Of a stretch of 23,415 nt of DNA, positions 6,328-13,409 are shown one piece after another; positions within the stretch are counted from its first letter, which is position 1, and every line of letters starts with the position of its first letter. A model generated the notes under the pieces. It was given only the letters and a program-made list of their open reading frames with translations. It was not told the origin of the DNA and did no database searches. The DNA is from Phycisphaerales bacterium UBA854 (GTDB taxonomy: Bacteria > Planctomycetota > Phycisphaerae > Phycisphaerales > SM1A02): positions 1 through 23,415 of the forward strand of contig DBGM01000015.1 in NCBI GenBank assembly GCA_002295885.1. Reading direction: 5' to 3'. Both the position numbers and the translations under genes were made by a program.

Positions 6328-7719
6328 TTACAGGTCCGACTTGCATACCCCGAACGACTGGATGACAGCCATGAGATCCATCACCTCGACGGTGCCGGAA
6401 CCATTGATGTCACCCCAAGGGTCGCTGGACGACCAGTTGGTGAGAACACCGAGCAGGTCGTCCACGTTTGTGCGTGCGTCGCCGTTGACGTCGGTGCGGC
6501 AGGCTTCGGCATCCAGGAGCGGGAGGGCGCCGAGGCTGGGCGAACCGGACAGGAATCCGGTTGCGACGATGGTGAACACACGGTTGCCGGTGACGTTGAC
6601 ACCGGGTACAGACAAGGCCACGGTGTCGGTGCCGGCGACCCGGGCTTCGAGATCGTAGACGCCGCCGGGAACCTCGATGTAGCCGCCGGATTCGCCGAAG
6701 GACACGTTCGCGAAGAGGACCGGGCCTCCGTTGGCGAGGGCGATGTCGACGGCCGGAGCATCCGGAGAGGCGTGGACGAAGCGGATGCGTGCGTCGTCCG
6801 TGAGGGAGTTGTCGTCGCCCAGGGGGAGGGCCCGGATGTTGGCGAGTTCACCCACGGCCAGGACCGAGTAGTCCGCGGCTTCAAGGTCGAGGGTGGCGTT
6901 GATGACGACCGGGTCGGTGGCGCCCGAAGGCACGACCTTCACGTTCGTGGATCCGGTGTCCAGAGCGACGTAGCCGGTGTCCTCGAGGAAGGAGAGCTCG
7001 GTGATGGCACGGGAGCCGTTGACGATGCAGTCCACCATGGGGGCATCGGGGCTGGCGTGCAGGATTCTGACCTTGGCGAACGGGGCGACGTCGACGGAAA
7101 GTGCGACACCGAGGGCCGGCTCGCCCTTCAGGAGGCCGGATGCCCAGACCGTGACGCCGGTGCCTCCGGTCAGTTCCGTGCCCGGAAGGGAGAGGGCGAC
7201 GATGTCCGTGCCCGCGACACGTGCTTCCAGGTCGTAGCTTCCGGCCGGCACCTCGATGTAGCCGCCGGATTCACCGAAGCCCACGTTCGCGAAGAGTACG
7301 GGACCGCCGGCGAGGGCGATGTCGACGGCGGGTGTACCGGGGGAGGCATGGACGAAGCGGACTCGGGTCGAGCCCGGGACGCGGCGGTTGTCGTCCTCGA
7401 AGAGGCCCAGTCCGATCTCCGCCAGCGGGTTCAGGGCCGCTGCGGTGAAGTCTCCCTTGGCGGGGACGCTCAGGACGGTATCGATGACGACGGGCTCGGT
7501 CGCACCGGTGGGGACCACCTGGATCTGGTAGTCGCCGGCGGGCAGATCGGCGTAGTCGCTGACCTCGTTGAAGGAGAGGTTCTGGAATGCGACGGCGCCA
7601 TTGACGCGCACGTCAACGGCAGGGGCGTCGGGGCTCAGGTGCGCGACACGCACATTGCCTGCGACCGCCGAGCCGGTGATCGTGAGCATCGAGGCGATTA
7701 GGGGGAGGGAGGATTTCAT
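6328..7719 (-). CDS. Secreted DUF4397 four-repeat protein with dockerin-like tail
   Basis: The 463-aa protein has a signal peptide (residues 1-20, GSAVA then G) and four DUF4397 beta-sandwich repeats at about 22-115, 118-208, 216-305 and 311-402, each opening with V/I-R-x-x-H-x-S-P-x-x-P-x-V-D. They alternate in an A-B-A-B pattern: repeats 2 and 4 share long near-identical stretches (GFGESGGYIEVP and SFGESGGYIEVP; YDLEARVAGTD in both), so a two-repeat block was duplicated. The tail (409-459) has two dockerin-like calcium loops, DVNGDARTNVDDLL and DINGSGTVEVMDLM. A cell-surface or extracellular role is likely; no enzyme activity is indicated. The ATG at 7719 has AAGAAGGA upstream. It follows the fasciclin gene by 86 nt, with a strong hairpin between them. 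Confidence 0.88.
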   Translation of the reverse strand: MKSSLPLIASMLTITGSAVAGNVRVAHLSPDAPAVDVRVNGAVAFQNLSFNEVSDYADLPAGDYQIQVVPTGATEPVVIDTVLSVPAKGDFTAAALNPLAEIGLGLFEDDNRRVPGSTRVRFVHASPGTPAVDIALAGGPVLFANVGFGESGGYIEVPAGSYDLEARVAGTDIVALSLPGTELTGGTGVTVWASGLLKGEPALGVALSVDVAPFAKVRILHASPDAPMVDCIVNGSRAITELSFLEDTGYVALDTGSTNVKVVPSGATDPVVINATLDLEAADYSVLAVGELANIRALPLGDDNSLTDDARIRFVHASPDAPAVDIALANGGPVLFANVSFGESGGYIEVPGGVYDLEARVAGTDTVALSVPGVNVTGNRVFTIVATGFLSGSPSLGALPLLDAEACRTDVNGDARTNVDDLLGVLTNWSSSDPWGDINGSGTVEVMDLMAVIQSFGVCKSDL

Positions 7720-7759
7720 GACAATCGGTCCTTCTTGTGGGGGGTGTGGTAAGGGAACA

Positions 7760-7793
7760 CCCGGAGTGGCGCCTGTACGAGGCGCCACCCCGG
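7760..7793 (-). terminator. Strong hairpin between fasciclin and DUF4397 genes
   Basis: GTGGCGCC/GGCGCCAC (7766-7773 with 7781-7788) forms a perfect 8-bp stem, extended after one mismatch by five more pairs (7760-7764 with 7790-7794). On the minus strand it is followed by TTCCCTTACC rather than a clean T-run. A competing small hairpin (GGGTGT/ACACCC, 7742-7747 with 7757-7762) shares its outer bases. It may be a partial terminator that sets the ratio between the two secreted proteins. Confidence 0.45.
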
Positions 7794-7805
7794 GCGGGGA
7801 GGGGC

Positions 7806-8738
7806 TCAGTCAACTCGGGCCTGCTTCTCGGCGGGAATCATGACGCTGTCGATGACGTGAATCACGCCATTGGATGCATCGATGTCCGTGAGCAGGATGT
7901 TCGCGTTTTCGACGCGCGCCTTGTCGTCGACCACGGCGATCTTGAGGGGGGTGCCGACCAGGGTCATGGCCTCGCCGCTAGCAAGTGCGTCGGGCGAGTA
8001 CACACGGCCGGAGACCACGTGGTGTCCGAGGATCCGTGCCAGCTTGCTCTTGTTCTCGGGCTTCAGGAGCTCGTTGATGGTGTCGCTGCCGAGCTGGGCG
8101 AATGCCTCGTCAGTCGGGGCGAACACCGTGTATGGGCCGTTGGTGCCGAGCTCGTCGGCCAGTCCCGCAGCTTCTGCGGCGGCCAACAGCGTCGAGAAGG
8201 CCTTGGCCTCCTTGGCAGTGCTGATGATGTTCTTGGTCGTCGGCAGGATGACTGCATCGATGACATGGATGGTGCCGTTGCTGCACTCGATGTCGGTCAT
8301 GAGGACCTTGGCACCGTCGATGAAGACGCCATCATCATTCGACTTGAAGTCGATCCACTGGCCGTTGATGGACTTGGATCCGTTGCTGGTGACGACGTGC
8401 TTGGCGTCGAGTCGCGTCGGCAGGACGTGGTAGGTGAGGATCTCGGTCAGCTGACCCTTGTTCTTCTCCAACAGCAGGCTGGGAATGGTGCCATCCGGCA
8501 GTGCTGCGAAGGCGTCGTTCGTGGGGGCGAACACGGTGAAGTTGCCTTCGCCGTTGAGGGTGTCCACCAGGTCGGCCGCCTTGAGGGCGGTGACCAATGT
8601 GCTGAACTGGTCGGAGGAGGAGGCGGCTTGTGCGATGGTCGGCTTGCTGTTGATGGCCATTGCCTTCACGGCCATGGCCTGGGAGGCTTCGCACTGGCCG
8701 ACGCTCATGGCGATGGTGAGGATCGTGGTAGAAATCAT
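7806..8738 (-). CDS. Two-domain fasciclin (FAS1) protein
   Basis: The 310-aa protein contains two FAS1 domains, at about residues 34-166 and 171-302. Each has the H1 box (TVFAPTNDAFAALPDG and TVFAPTDEAFAQLGSD), the YH-type motif (TYHVLP and GHHVVS) and the H2 box (NGTIHVIDAVILP and NGVIHVIDSVMIP). FAS1 proteins are usually secreted or surface-attached and take part in cell adhesion. The N-terminus (residues 1-23) is hydrophobic and ends in an AMA-like site but lacks the usual positive charges, so export is likely but the signal is atypical. The ATG at 8738 has AAAGGA 7 nt upstream. It is the first gene of the minus-strand run and is transcribed away from the MerR-type regulator, from a promoter embedded in 9-bp repeats. 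Confidence 0.93.
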   Translation of the reverse strand: MISTTILTIAMSVGQCEASQAMAVKAMAINSKPTIAQAASSSDQFSTLVTALKAADLVDTLNGEGNFTVFAPTNDAFAALPDGTIPSLLLEKNKGQLTEILTYHVLPTRLDAKHVVTSNGSKSINGQWIDFKSNDDGVFIDGAKVLMTDIECSNGTIHVIDAVILPTTKNIISTAKEAKAFSTLLAAAEAAGLADELGTNGPYTVFAPTDEAFAQLGSDTINELLKPENKSKLARILGHHVVSGRVYSPDALASGEAMTLVGTPLKIAVVDDKARVENANILLTDIDASNGVIHVIDSVMIPAEKQARVD

Positions 8739-8750
8739 GGGGGTGTCCTT

Positions 8751-8795
8751 TTGTCTAAACGTTCAAATCGACCAAATCGGTCATAACGGTCAAAA
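8751..8795 (+). repeat. 9-bp tandem repeat block 1 (four good units plus one degenerate)
   Basis: Four abutting 9-bp units occupy 8760-8795: CGTTCAAAT, CGACCAAAT, CGGTCATAA, CGGTCAAAA. A weaker fifth, TTGTCTAAA, lies in the same register at 8751-8759. Across all seven good units of both blocks, C1, C5, A6 and A8 are invariant, G2 and A7 occur in six of seven, and position 9 is always A or T. The block overlaps the predicted fasciclin -10 box and the start of its leader, a position expected for a repressor operator. Confidence 0.8.
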
Positions 8796-8821
8796 TGTAG
8801 GGTTTGTTTCTGGATCGTCAA
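8794..8821 (-). promoter_or_regulatory. Predicted sigma70-like promoter of the fasciclin gene
   Basis: On the minus strand TTGACG (8821-8816, 5 of 6 to the -35 consensus), a 16-bp spacer and TACATT (8799-8794, 4 of 6 to the -10 consensus) point toward the fasciclin gene. The start would be near 8787, leaving a leader of about 50 nt with an AAAGGA ribosome-binding site. Repeat block 1 covers the -10 and downstream side; block 2 lies 11 bp upstream of the -35. Confidence 0.55.
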
Positions 8822-8831
8822 GGGGTTTTAC

Positions 8832-8858
8832 CGGACAAATCGTTCAAAACATCCAAAT
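8832..8858 (+). repeat. 9-bp tandem repeat block 2 (three units)
   Basis: Three abutting units, CGGACAAAT, CGTTCAAAA and CATCCAAAT, continue the consensus CGNNCAAAW. The first base lies 36 bp (exactly four units) after the end of block 1, so both blocks share one 9-bp register. The block ends 19 bp before the ATG of the regulator, so a protein bound here could also control the regulator gene itself. Confidence 0.78.
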
Positions 8859-8877
8859 TGCCCCTACGGGCACCGAA

Positions 8878-9771
8878 ATGGCCGATTATGATTCCAGCGT
8901 GAACGGCATAGCTCTCAACAAGACCATTTCCCCACGTGACCTTGCAAAGGCCATTGGAACCAGCGAGTCCTCGCTCAAGCGATGGGCGGACCAGGGGCTT
9001 CTTCAGGTCACCCGCACCGGAGGGGGGCACCGCAGGATCACCCTGAAGGCGGCGATCAACTTCATCCGTGATCGATCCATCGCGGTACTCGATCCCGCAT
9101 CGATCGGGCTGCCTGCAGGCCTGGACACCCAGTCCGCGCAGACTGCGACCGCCACGGACTTTCTGAAACTCCTCGAGAGCGGTGAGTTCGTTGCGGCTCA
9201 GAACATGCTGATGTCGCTCTTCATCTCCGGGGTCTCGGTGGCGGAGATCGGCGACTCCTACATCAAGTTCGCACTGGGAGTCATCGGCGACGGTGTGCAT
9301 ACCCCCGAACTGATCCTTTCCGAACACCGTGCAACCCAGTCCTGCATTCAGGTGATCCAGCAGTTCTCACAGTCCGTGAGCCTGGACCGTCCGCGTTTCA
9401 CGGCGACCGGCGCCTCGTTCTCGAAGGATCCCTACATCCTGCCTTCCATGCTGGTTGCACTGGTCCTCGAGGAGCAGGGGGGGCATGCGGCCAACATCGG
9501 TCCCAACACTCCCATTGAAGTGCTGCGATGCGCCACCACCTCGCTGAAGCCGGAGCAGCGTCCCGATCTGGCCTGGATCTCCGTCAGTTCCGTCGACGAC
9601 ATCCGGTCCCAGACCGATCACATCAACCGATTTGCCAAGGACTGTCACGACTGCGGCATTCTGCTGGCCGTTGGAGGGCGTGACGTCGGTCAGTTGGCCC
9701 TTGATCATGTTCCCGGCATGTCCCTTCATGCATCGCTCAAGAGCATCAGTGAGCTCGCGTCCACGATCTGA
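8878..9771 (+). CDS. MerR-type regulator with degenerate B12-binding module (CarH/LitR-like)
   Basis: The 297-aa protein has a MerR-type winged helix (about residues 17-66, with SSLKRWADQGLL and the wing TGGGHRRI), a helical bundle (about 93-165) and a Rossmann-like cobalamin-binding fold (about 172-295, with LVALVLEEQGGHAANIGPNTP). This is the order seen in the CarH/LitR light-sensing repressors. The B12-binding motif D-x-H-x-x-G appears as D184-P-Y186-I-L-P189, so the cobalt-ligating His is Tyr. The W-x9-E-H motif keeps E149-H150, but the Trp position is G139. Canonical adenosylcobalamin binding is therefore doubtful. The ATG at 8878 lacks a clear Shine-Dalgarno sequence. The frame is open further upstream through the repeats, but the MerR homology begins about 16 residues after 8878. 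DUF3817 follows 20 nt downstream. Confidence 0.85.
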   Translation: MADYDSSVNGIALNKTISPRDLAKAIGTSESSLKRWADQGLLQVTRTGGGHRRITLKAAINFIRDRSIAVLDPASIGLPAGLDTQSAQTATATDFLKLLESGEFVAAQNMLMSLFISGVSVAEIGDSYIKFALGVIGDGVHTPELILSEHRATQSCIQVIQQFSQSVSLDRPRFTATGASFSKDPYILPSMLVALVLEEQGGHAANIGPNTPIEVLRCATTSLKPEQRPDLAWISVSSVDDIRSQTDHINRFAKDCHDCGILLAVGGRDVGQLALDHVPGMSLHASLKSISELASTI

Positions 9772-9791
9772 TTCCAGTTCCGGAGAACGGG

Positions 9792-10103
9792 ATGCTCAAT
9801 TCGTCGATCGGCCGGCTTCGCGTCATCAGCATCGTCGAGGGCATCTCCTTCATCGTCCTGCTGCTGATCGCCATGCCCATGAAGTACATCTGGGGCATGC
9901 CCAGCGCTGTCACCGTGGTCGGAATGGTCCACGGAGTCCTCTTCCTCCTCTTCTGCGTGGCCCTGGTCAATGCCGTTCTGGTGGCCCGCTGGAGGCTCAA
10001 GCCGCCGCTGCTGATCTTTCTGGCCTCGCTGATTCCCTTCGCCCCCCTCTGGGTGGAGCACTGGCTTCGTCGTCAGCCGCACCATCCCGACGGCTCGTCG
10101 TGA
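9792..10103 (+). CDS. DUF3817 family membrane protein
   Basis: The 103-aa protein has three hydrophobic helices (about residues 9-28, 40-64 and 69-88) and the pattern of the DUF3817 family: LRVISIVEGISFIVLLLIAMPMK near the N-terminus, GMVHGVLF in the second helix and a basic loop (ARWRLKPP) before the third. The function of the family is not established. The ATG at 9792 has GGAG 8 nt upstream and lies 20 nt after the regulator's stop codon, so the two genes are probably co-transcribed. Nothing marks it as horizontally acquired. Confidence 0.85.
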   Translation: MLNSSIGRLRVISIVEGISFIVLLLIAMPMKYIWGMPSAVTVVGMVHGVLFLLFCVALVNAVLVARWRLKPPLLIFLASLIPFAPLWVEHWLRRQPHHPDGSS

Positions 10104-10142
10104 TCCGCGGGGTCCTCCCGTGGGCCGGGGGCGTAGATCGAC

Positions 10143-10148
10143 TAGAAT
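10143..10148 (+). promoter_or_regulatory. Candidate -10 box of icd
   Basis: TAGAAT matches the -10 consensus at 5 of 6 positions and lies 43 bp before the icd ATG. No good -35 box is present at the usual distance. The resulting leader of about 36 nt contains the GGGAGG ribosome-binding site. Confidence 0.35.
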
Positions 10149-10191
10149 CCTCGGCTCGAGTTGTTCTGCGATCCCCTGGGAGGCCTCCGAG

Positions 10192-12435
10192 ATGTCTGCT
10201 TCGCCCACCATCATCTGGACTCACACCGACGAGGCGCCGGCTCTGGCGACCTATTCCTTCCTGCCGATCGTGCGCGCCTTCACGGCGGGCACCGATCTGC
10301 AGATCGATCTGAGCGATATCTCGCTGGCGGCCCGCATCCTGGCTGTCTTCTCGGATCGGCTGGACGAGTCGCAGCGGGTTTCCGATGCCCTTGCGCAGCT
10401 CGGTGAACTGACGTCCGATCCCTCCACCAACATCATCAAGCTTCCGAACATCAGCGCATCGATTCCCCAGCTCAAGGCGGCCATCGCGGAACTGCAGGCC
10501 CGTGGGTACGGTCTGCCCGACTATCCGGAGGAGCCGTCCGACGATGCGGAACGCGAGATCAAGTCCCGGTACGACTCGGTCAAGGGCAGTGCAGTGAATC
10601 CAGTGCTGCGTCAGGGCAACTCCGATCGGCGGGCTCCCAAGGCCGTCAAGGAGTACGCCCGCGCGCATCCCCACTCCATGGGAGAGTGGAAGTCGGACAT
10701 TCGCACCCGGGTCGCCACCATGGAGGCGGGCGATTTCCGGCACAACGAGCAGTCGGTCACCATCGGCGCCCCGACCGTGGCCCGCATCGAACATGTGGCG
10801 GCCGACGGGTCGGTCAGCGTCCTCAAGAACGGCATTGCGCTGCAGGCCGGCGAGGTGCTCGACGCAACCTACATGAGCCGTTCGGCGCTCGTGGACTTCC
10901 TCGCCCGGGAGGTGGAACAGGCCAGGATCGACGGCGTGCTCTTCTCGTTGCACATGAAGGCCACCATGATGAAGGTCTCCGACCCGATCATCTTCGGGCA
11001 CGCCGTCCGGGTCTTCTTCCGCGACCTCTTCGCCCGGCACGGTGCGACCTTCGAATCGCTGGGAGTCGATGTGAACAACGGGTTCGGCGATCTCGTTGAC
11101 AAGATCGCCGGACTTCCCGATTCCGACCGCGAGGCGATCGAGGCGGACATCCAGGCCGTCTACGACCGCGGGCCGTCCATCGCCATGGTCGATTCCGATC
11201 GTGGCATCACCAATCTTCACGTTCCCAGCGACGTCATCATCGATGCGTCCATGCCGGCGATGATCCGGCAGTCCGGTTGCATGTGGAATGCCGAGGGCAA
11301 CACGGAGGAGACCACCGCGGTCATTCCCGACAGCAGCTATTCCGGCGTCTACCAGGCCACCATCGATTTCTGCAAGGCCAATGGAGCCTTCGATCCCACC
11401 ACCATGGGCAGCGTTCCCAATGTGGGACTGATGGCTCAGAAGGCGGAGGAGTACGGGTCGCACGACAAGACCTTCGAGATGAACTCCGCCGGTGCGGTGC
11501 GCATCGTGGATGCCGACGGCACCGTCCTGACCGAGCACGCAGTGGAGGCCGGCGACATCTGGCGTGCCTGCCAGGTGAAGGACGCTCCGATTCGCAACTG
11601 GGTCGGACTGGCGGTGGAGCGGGCCCGGGCGACCGGTGCACCGGCCGTCTTCTGGTTGGACGCCGATCGCCCCCACGACGCCCAGCTGATTCCGAAGGTC
11701 GAGGAGACTCTGGCCGGCCTGGAGACCGATGGGCTGGAGTTCCACATCATGTCTCCGGTCGAGGCCACCCTGTTCTCGTGTCAGCGGATGAAGGCGGGAC
11801 AGGACACCATCTCGGTGACCGGCAACGTGCTCCGCGACTACCTCACCGACCTGTTTCCCATTCTCGAGGTCGGTACCAGCGCCAAGATGCTCTCCATCGT
11901 TCCTCTGATGGCGGGGGGTGGCCTCTTCGAGACCGGAGCGGGAGGATCCGCTCCCAAGCTGGTCCAGCAGTTCGAACAGGAGAACCACCTCCGATGGGAT
12001 TCACTCGGCGAGTTCATGGCCCTCGGTGCCTCCCTGGAGTTCCTCTCCTCCCATCTCGACCACGCCACGGCGGGGGTGCTGGGACGGACCCTCGACGACG
12101 CCACGACGCGCTACCTCATGGAGAACCGCTCTCCGTCCCGTCACTGCGGGGAGCTCGACAACCGCGGTAGCCATTTCTATCTCGCCATGTACTGGGCCCT
12201 CGAACTCGCCGGGCAGACCGACGACGCCACGCTGGCGGCCCGGTTCACGCCGGTCGCGGACGCCCTGGTCGAAGCGGAGTCGCTCATCGTCGAGGAACTC
12301 AACTCCGCCCAGGGGCCCGCCACGGACGTGGGCGGCTACTACATGCCGGATGAATCGAAGGCCTCCTCCGTCATGCGGCCCAGCTCGACCTTCAACGCGA
12401 TCCTGGACGGGCTGCTGGCCGAGGCCGCCGTCTGA
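10192..12435 (+). CDS. icd: NADP-dependent isocitrate dehydrogenase, monomeric type
   Basis: The 747-aa length and sequence identify the monomeric (IDH-II type) enzyme, which oxidises isocitrate to 2-oxoglutarate and CO2 in the TCA cycle and makes NADPH in the cytosol (EC 1.1.1.42). Family hallmarks include the N-terminal IIWTHTDEAPALATYSFLPI, the substrate-binding GNSDRRAP around residues 142-149 followed by HPHSMGEWKSD, the internal SLHMKATMMKVSDPIIFGH and the C-terminal ENRSPSRHCGELDNRGSHFY. The length is typical and no frameshift is seen. The ATG at 10192 has GGGAGG upstream; the frame is open before it without family similarity. It is transcribed toward the dockerin-tailed gene ending at 12468. 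Only a weak hairpin (12441-12445 with 12450-12454) is visible between them. Confidence 0.97.
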   Translation: MSASPTIIWTHTDEAPALATYSFLPIVRAFTAGTDLQIDLSDISLAARILAVFSDRLDESQRVSDALAQLGELTSDPSTNIIKLPNISASIPQLKAAIAELQARGYGLPDYPEEPSDDAEREIKSRYDSVKGSAVNPVLRQGNSDRRAPKAVKEYARAHPHSMGEWKSDIRTRVATMEAGDFRHNEQSVTIGAPTVARIEHVAADGSVSVLKNGIALQAGEVLDATYMSRSALVDFLAREVEQARIDGVLFSLHMKATMMKVSDPIIFGHAVRVFFRDLFARHGATFESLGVDVNNGFGDLVDKIAGLPDSDREAIEADIQAVYDRGPSIAMVDSDRGITNLHVPSDVIIDASMPAMIRQSGCMWNAEGNTEETTAVIPDSSYSGVYQATIDFCKANGAFDPTTMGSVPNVGLMAQKAEEYGSHDKTFEMNSAGAVRIVDADGTVLTEHAVEAGDIWRACQVKDAPIRNWVGLAVERARATGAPAVFWLDADRPHDAQLIPKVEETLAGLETDGLEFHIMSPVEATLFSCQRMKAGQDTISVTGNVLRDYLTDLFPILEVGTSAKMLSIVPLMAGGGLFETGAGGSAPKLVQQFEQENHLRWDSLGEFMALGASLEFLSSHLDHATAGVLGRTLDDATTRYLMENRSPSRHCGELDNRGSHFYLAMYWALELAGQTDDATLAARFTPVADALVEAESLIVEELNSAQGPATDVGGYYMPDESKASSVMRPSSTFNAILDGLLAEAAV

Positions 12436-12467
12436 TCCGGAGCCGGCTGCGGCTTCCACCCCGGAGT

Positions 12468-13313
12468 TCAGCCCCAGTCCGAGATGACCCGGAGCAGATC
12501 GTCCACGTCGATCGTGTCGTTGTCGTCGAGGTCGGCGAGACGGGCGTCTGCATCGTCCGCCTCGACGACGCCCCAGTGGGCGATCACGTCGAGGAGGTCC
12601 GCCACTCCGACCACTCCGTCACCGTCGACGTCCCCCAGGGCCACGATGGTCGCGATGTGCGTGCATTCGCTCCATGACTGTTGGAAGCCCTCCTCCCAGT
12701 CGCCGGAGGCCTGGTGGTTCGAGATCATTCGCAGGTTCCATCGCCCGGCCGGAATGAACACCACATCCTGCCCCTGTTCGGAGAGGGGTTCGATGTAGGA
12801 ACTGATGCTCCGGTCGATCACCGCCGGGCTCACGTCCAGTTCGCCGCCAATGTCTCCGAGTCGCCGCATCTGGAACCCTGCGGATCCGAGGCCGCCGGCC
12901 TCCATGGTCCAGTCGACGCGGAGTCGCGTGTCGACACTGAATCCGAGCTCAAGATCGGTGTTGACGTCGTGCCGGTTGAATGTCTCGGCTCCCTCCGCAT
13001 GCCCCTGGCCGCCGAACGCGGCGGTGAATCCATCCTCATCCAGCAGGAATCCGACTTCGGCGGAGGCATCGGCGAAGCGTGCGTCATCCAGCAGGCAGCT
13101 CGCCTCGTCCGTCGCCCCCTGCAGCAGGTCCGCCAGTTCGAGGTCGACGGAGTTGGAATGATGGCAGTGCTCGTTGGACCACGGTCCGATCGCGGTGAAC
13201 ACGTAGGTGTCGCCTCCACCGGCGATGGGAAAGGGGGCGGTGTCCGCCAAGGCTCCGGCCGCCAGGCAGGAAGAAAGCGTGGATGTCGCAATGAGTCGGG
13301 TGATCGTATGCAT
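12468..13313 (-). CDS. Secreted protein of unknown function with dockerin-like tail
   Basis: The 281-aa protein starts with a signal peptide (residues 1-23, ending AGALA before D). The middle part (about 24-225) is acidic and beta-rich, and I do not recognise its family. The tail (227-281) has two dockerin-like calcium loops, DVDGDGVVGVADLL and DLDDNDTIDVDDLL, each followed by a WG-type ending. In Planctomycetes such tails appear on many exported proteins and may act as sorting or attachment signals; that role is inferred. The ATG at 13313 is preceded by a perfect GGAGG with 6-nt spacing. An ATG seven codons upstream lacks such a site. It lies downstream of the beta-helix gene at 13410-14582 on the same strand. 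Confidence 0.8.
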   Translation of the reverse strand: MHTITRLIATSTLSSCLAAGALADTAPFPIAGGGDTYVFTAIGPWSNEHCHHSNSVDLELADLLQGATDEASCLLDDARFADASAEVGFLLDEDGFTAAFGGQGHAEGAETFNRHDVNTDLELGFSVDTRLRVDWTMEAGGLGSAGFQMRRLGDIGGELDVSPAVIDRSISSYIEPLSEQGQDVVFIPAGRWNLRMISNHQASGDWEEGFQQSWSECTHIATIVALGDVDGDGVVGVADLLDVIAHWGVVEADDADARLADLDDNDTIDVDDLLRVISDWG

Positions 13314-13409
13314 GGTCGGCCTCCAGTCTCTCATCCGTGGGGGACCCGAAGGGATCCTTCGAACTCAATGCGTCCGGTGACGAGGCCATCTCACAGCGGC
13401 GGGAACTTT

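Noticed and set aside
6241..7701. A 486-codon plus-strand frame opposite the DUF4397 gene
   Set aside because: The minus strand has a signal peptide, four family repeats, a dockerin-like tail and a ribosome-binding site. The plus-strand frame only mirrors these repeats.
8751..8858. CRISPR array
   Set aside because: The units are 9 bp and abut without spacers; CRISPR repeats are longer and separated by unique spacers, and no cas gene is present.
8751..8858. Replication-origin iterons or DnaA boxes
   Set aside because: The unit CGNNCAAAW does not match the DnaA box, no replication initiator gene is nearby, and the position between divergent genes around a promoter fits gene regulation better.
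8737..8877. N-terminal extension of the MerR-type regulator through the 9-bp repeats, from an ATG at 8737
   Set aside because: The frame is open and 9 bp equals three codons, so this was considered. But the extension would begin over the fasciclin start codon, leave no room for a regulator promoter, and add about 47 residues before a MerR domain that normally starts near the N-terminus. It stays as the main alternative to the operator reading.
9997..11988. A 663-codon minus-strand frame opposite icd
   Set aside because: It lies opposite a full-length, clearly conserved isocitrate dehydrogenase gene, and its translation is rich in Gly, His, Asp and Val without motifs, as is typical for antisense of coding DNA.
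13347..13361. Small dyad CGAAGG-GAT-CCTTCG upstream of the dockerin-tailed gene at 12468-13313
   Set aside because: Six pairs with a 3-base centre is short for GC-rich DNA, and no promoter or terminator context supports it.
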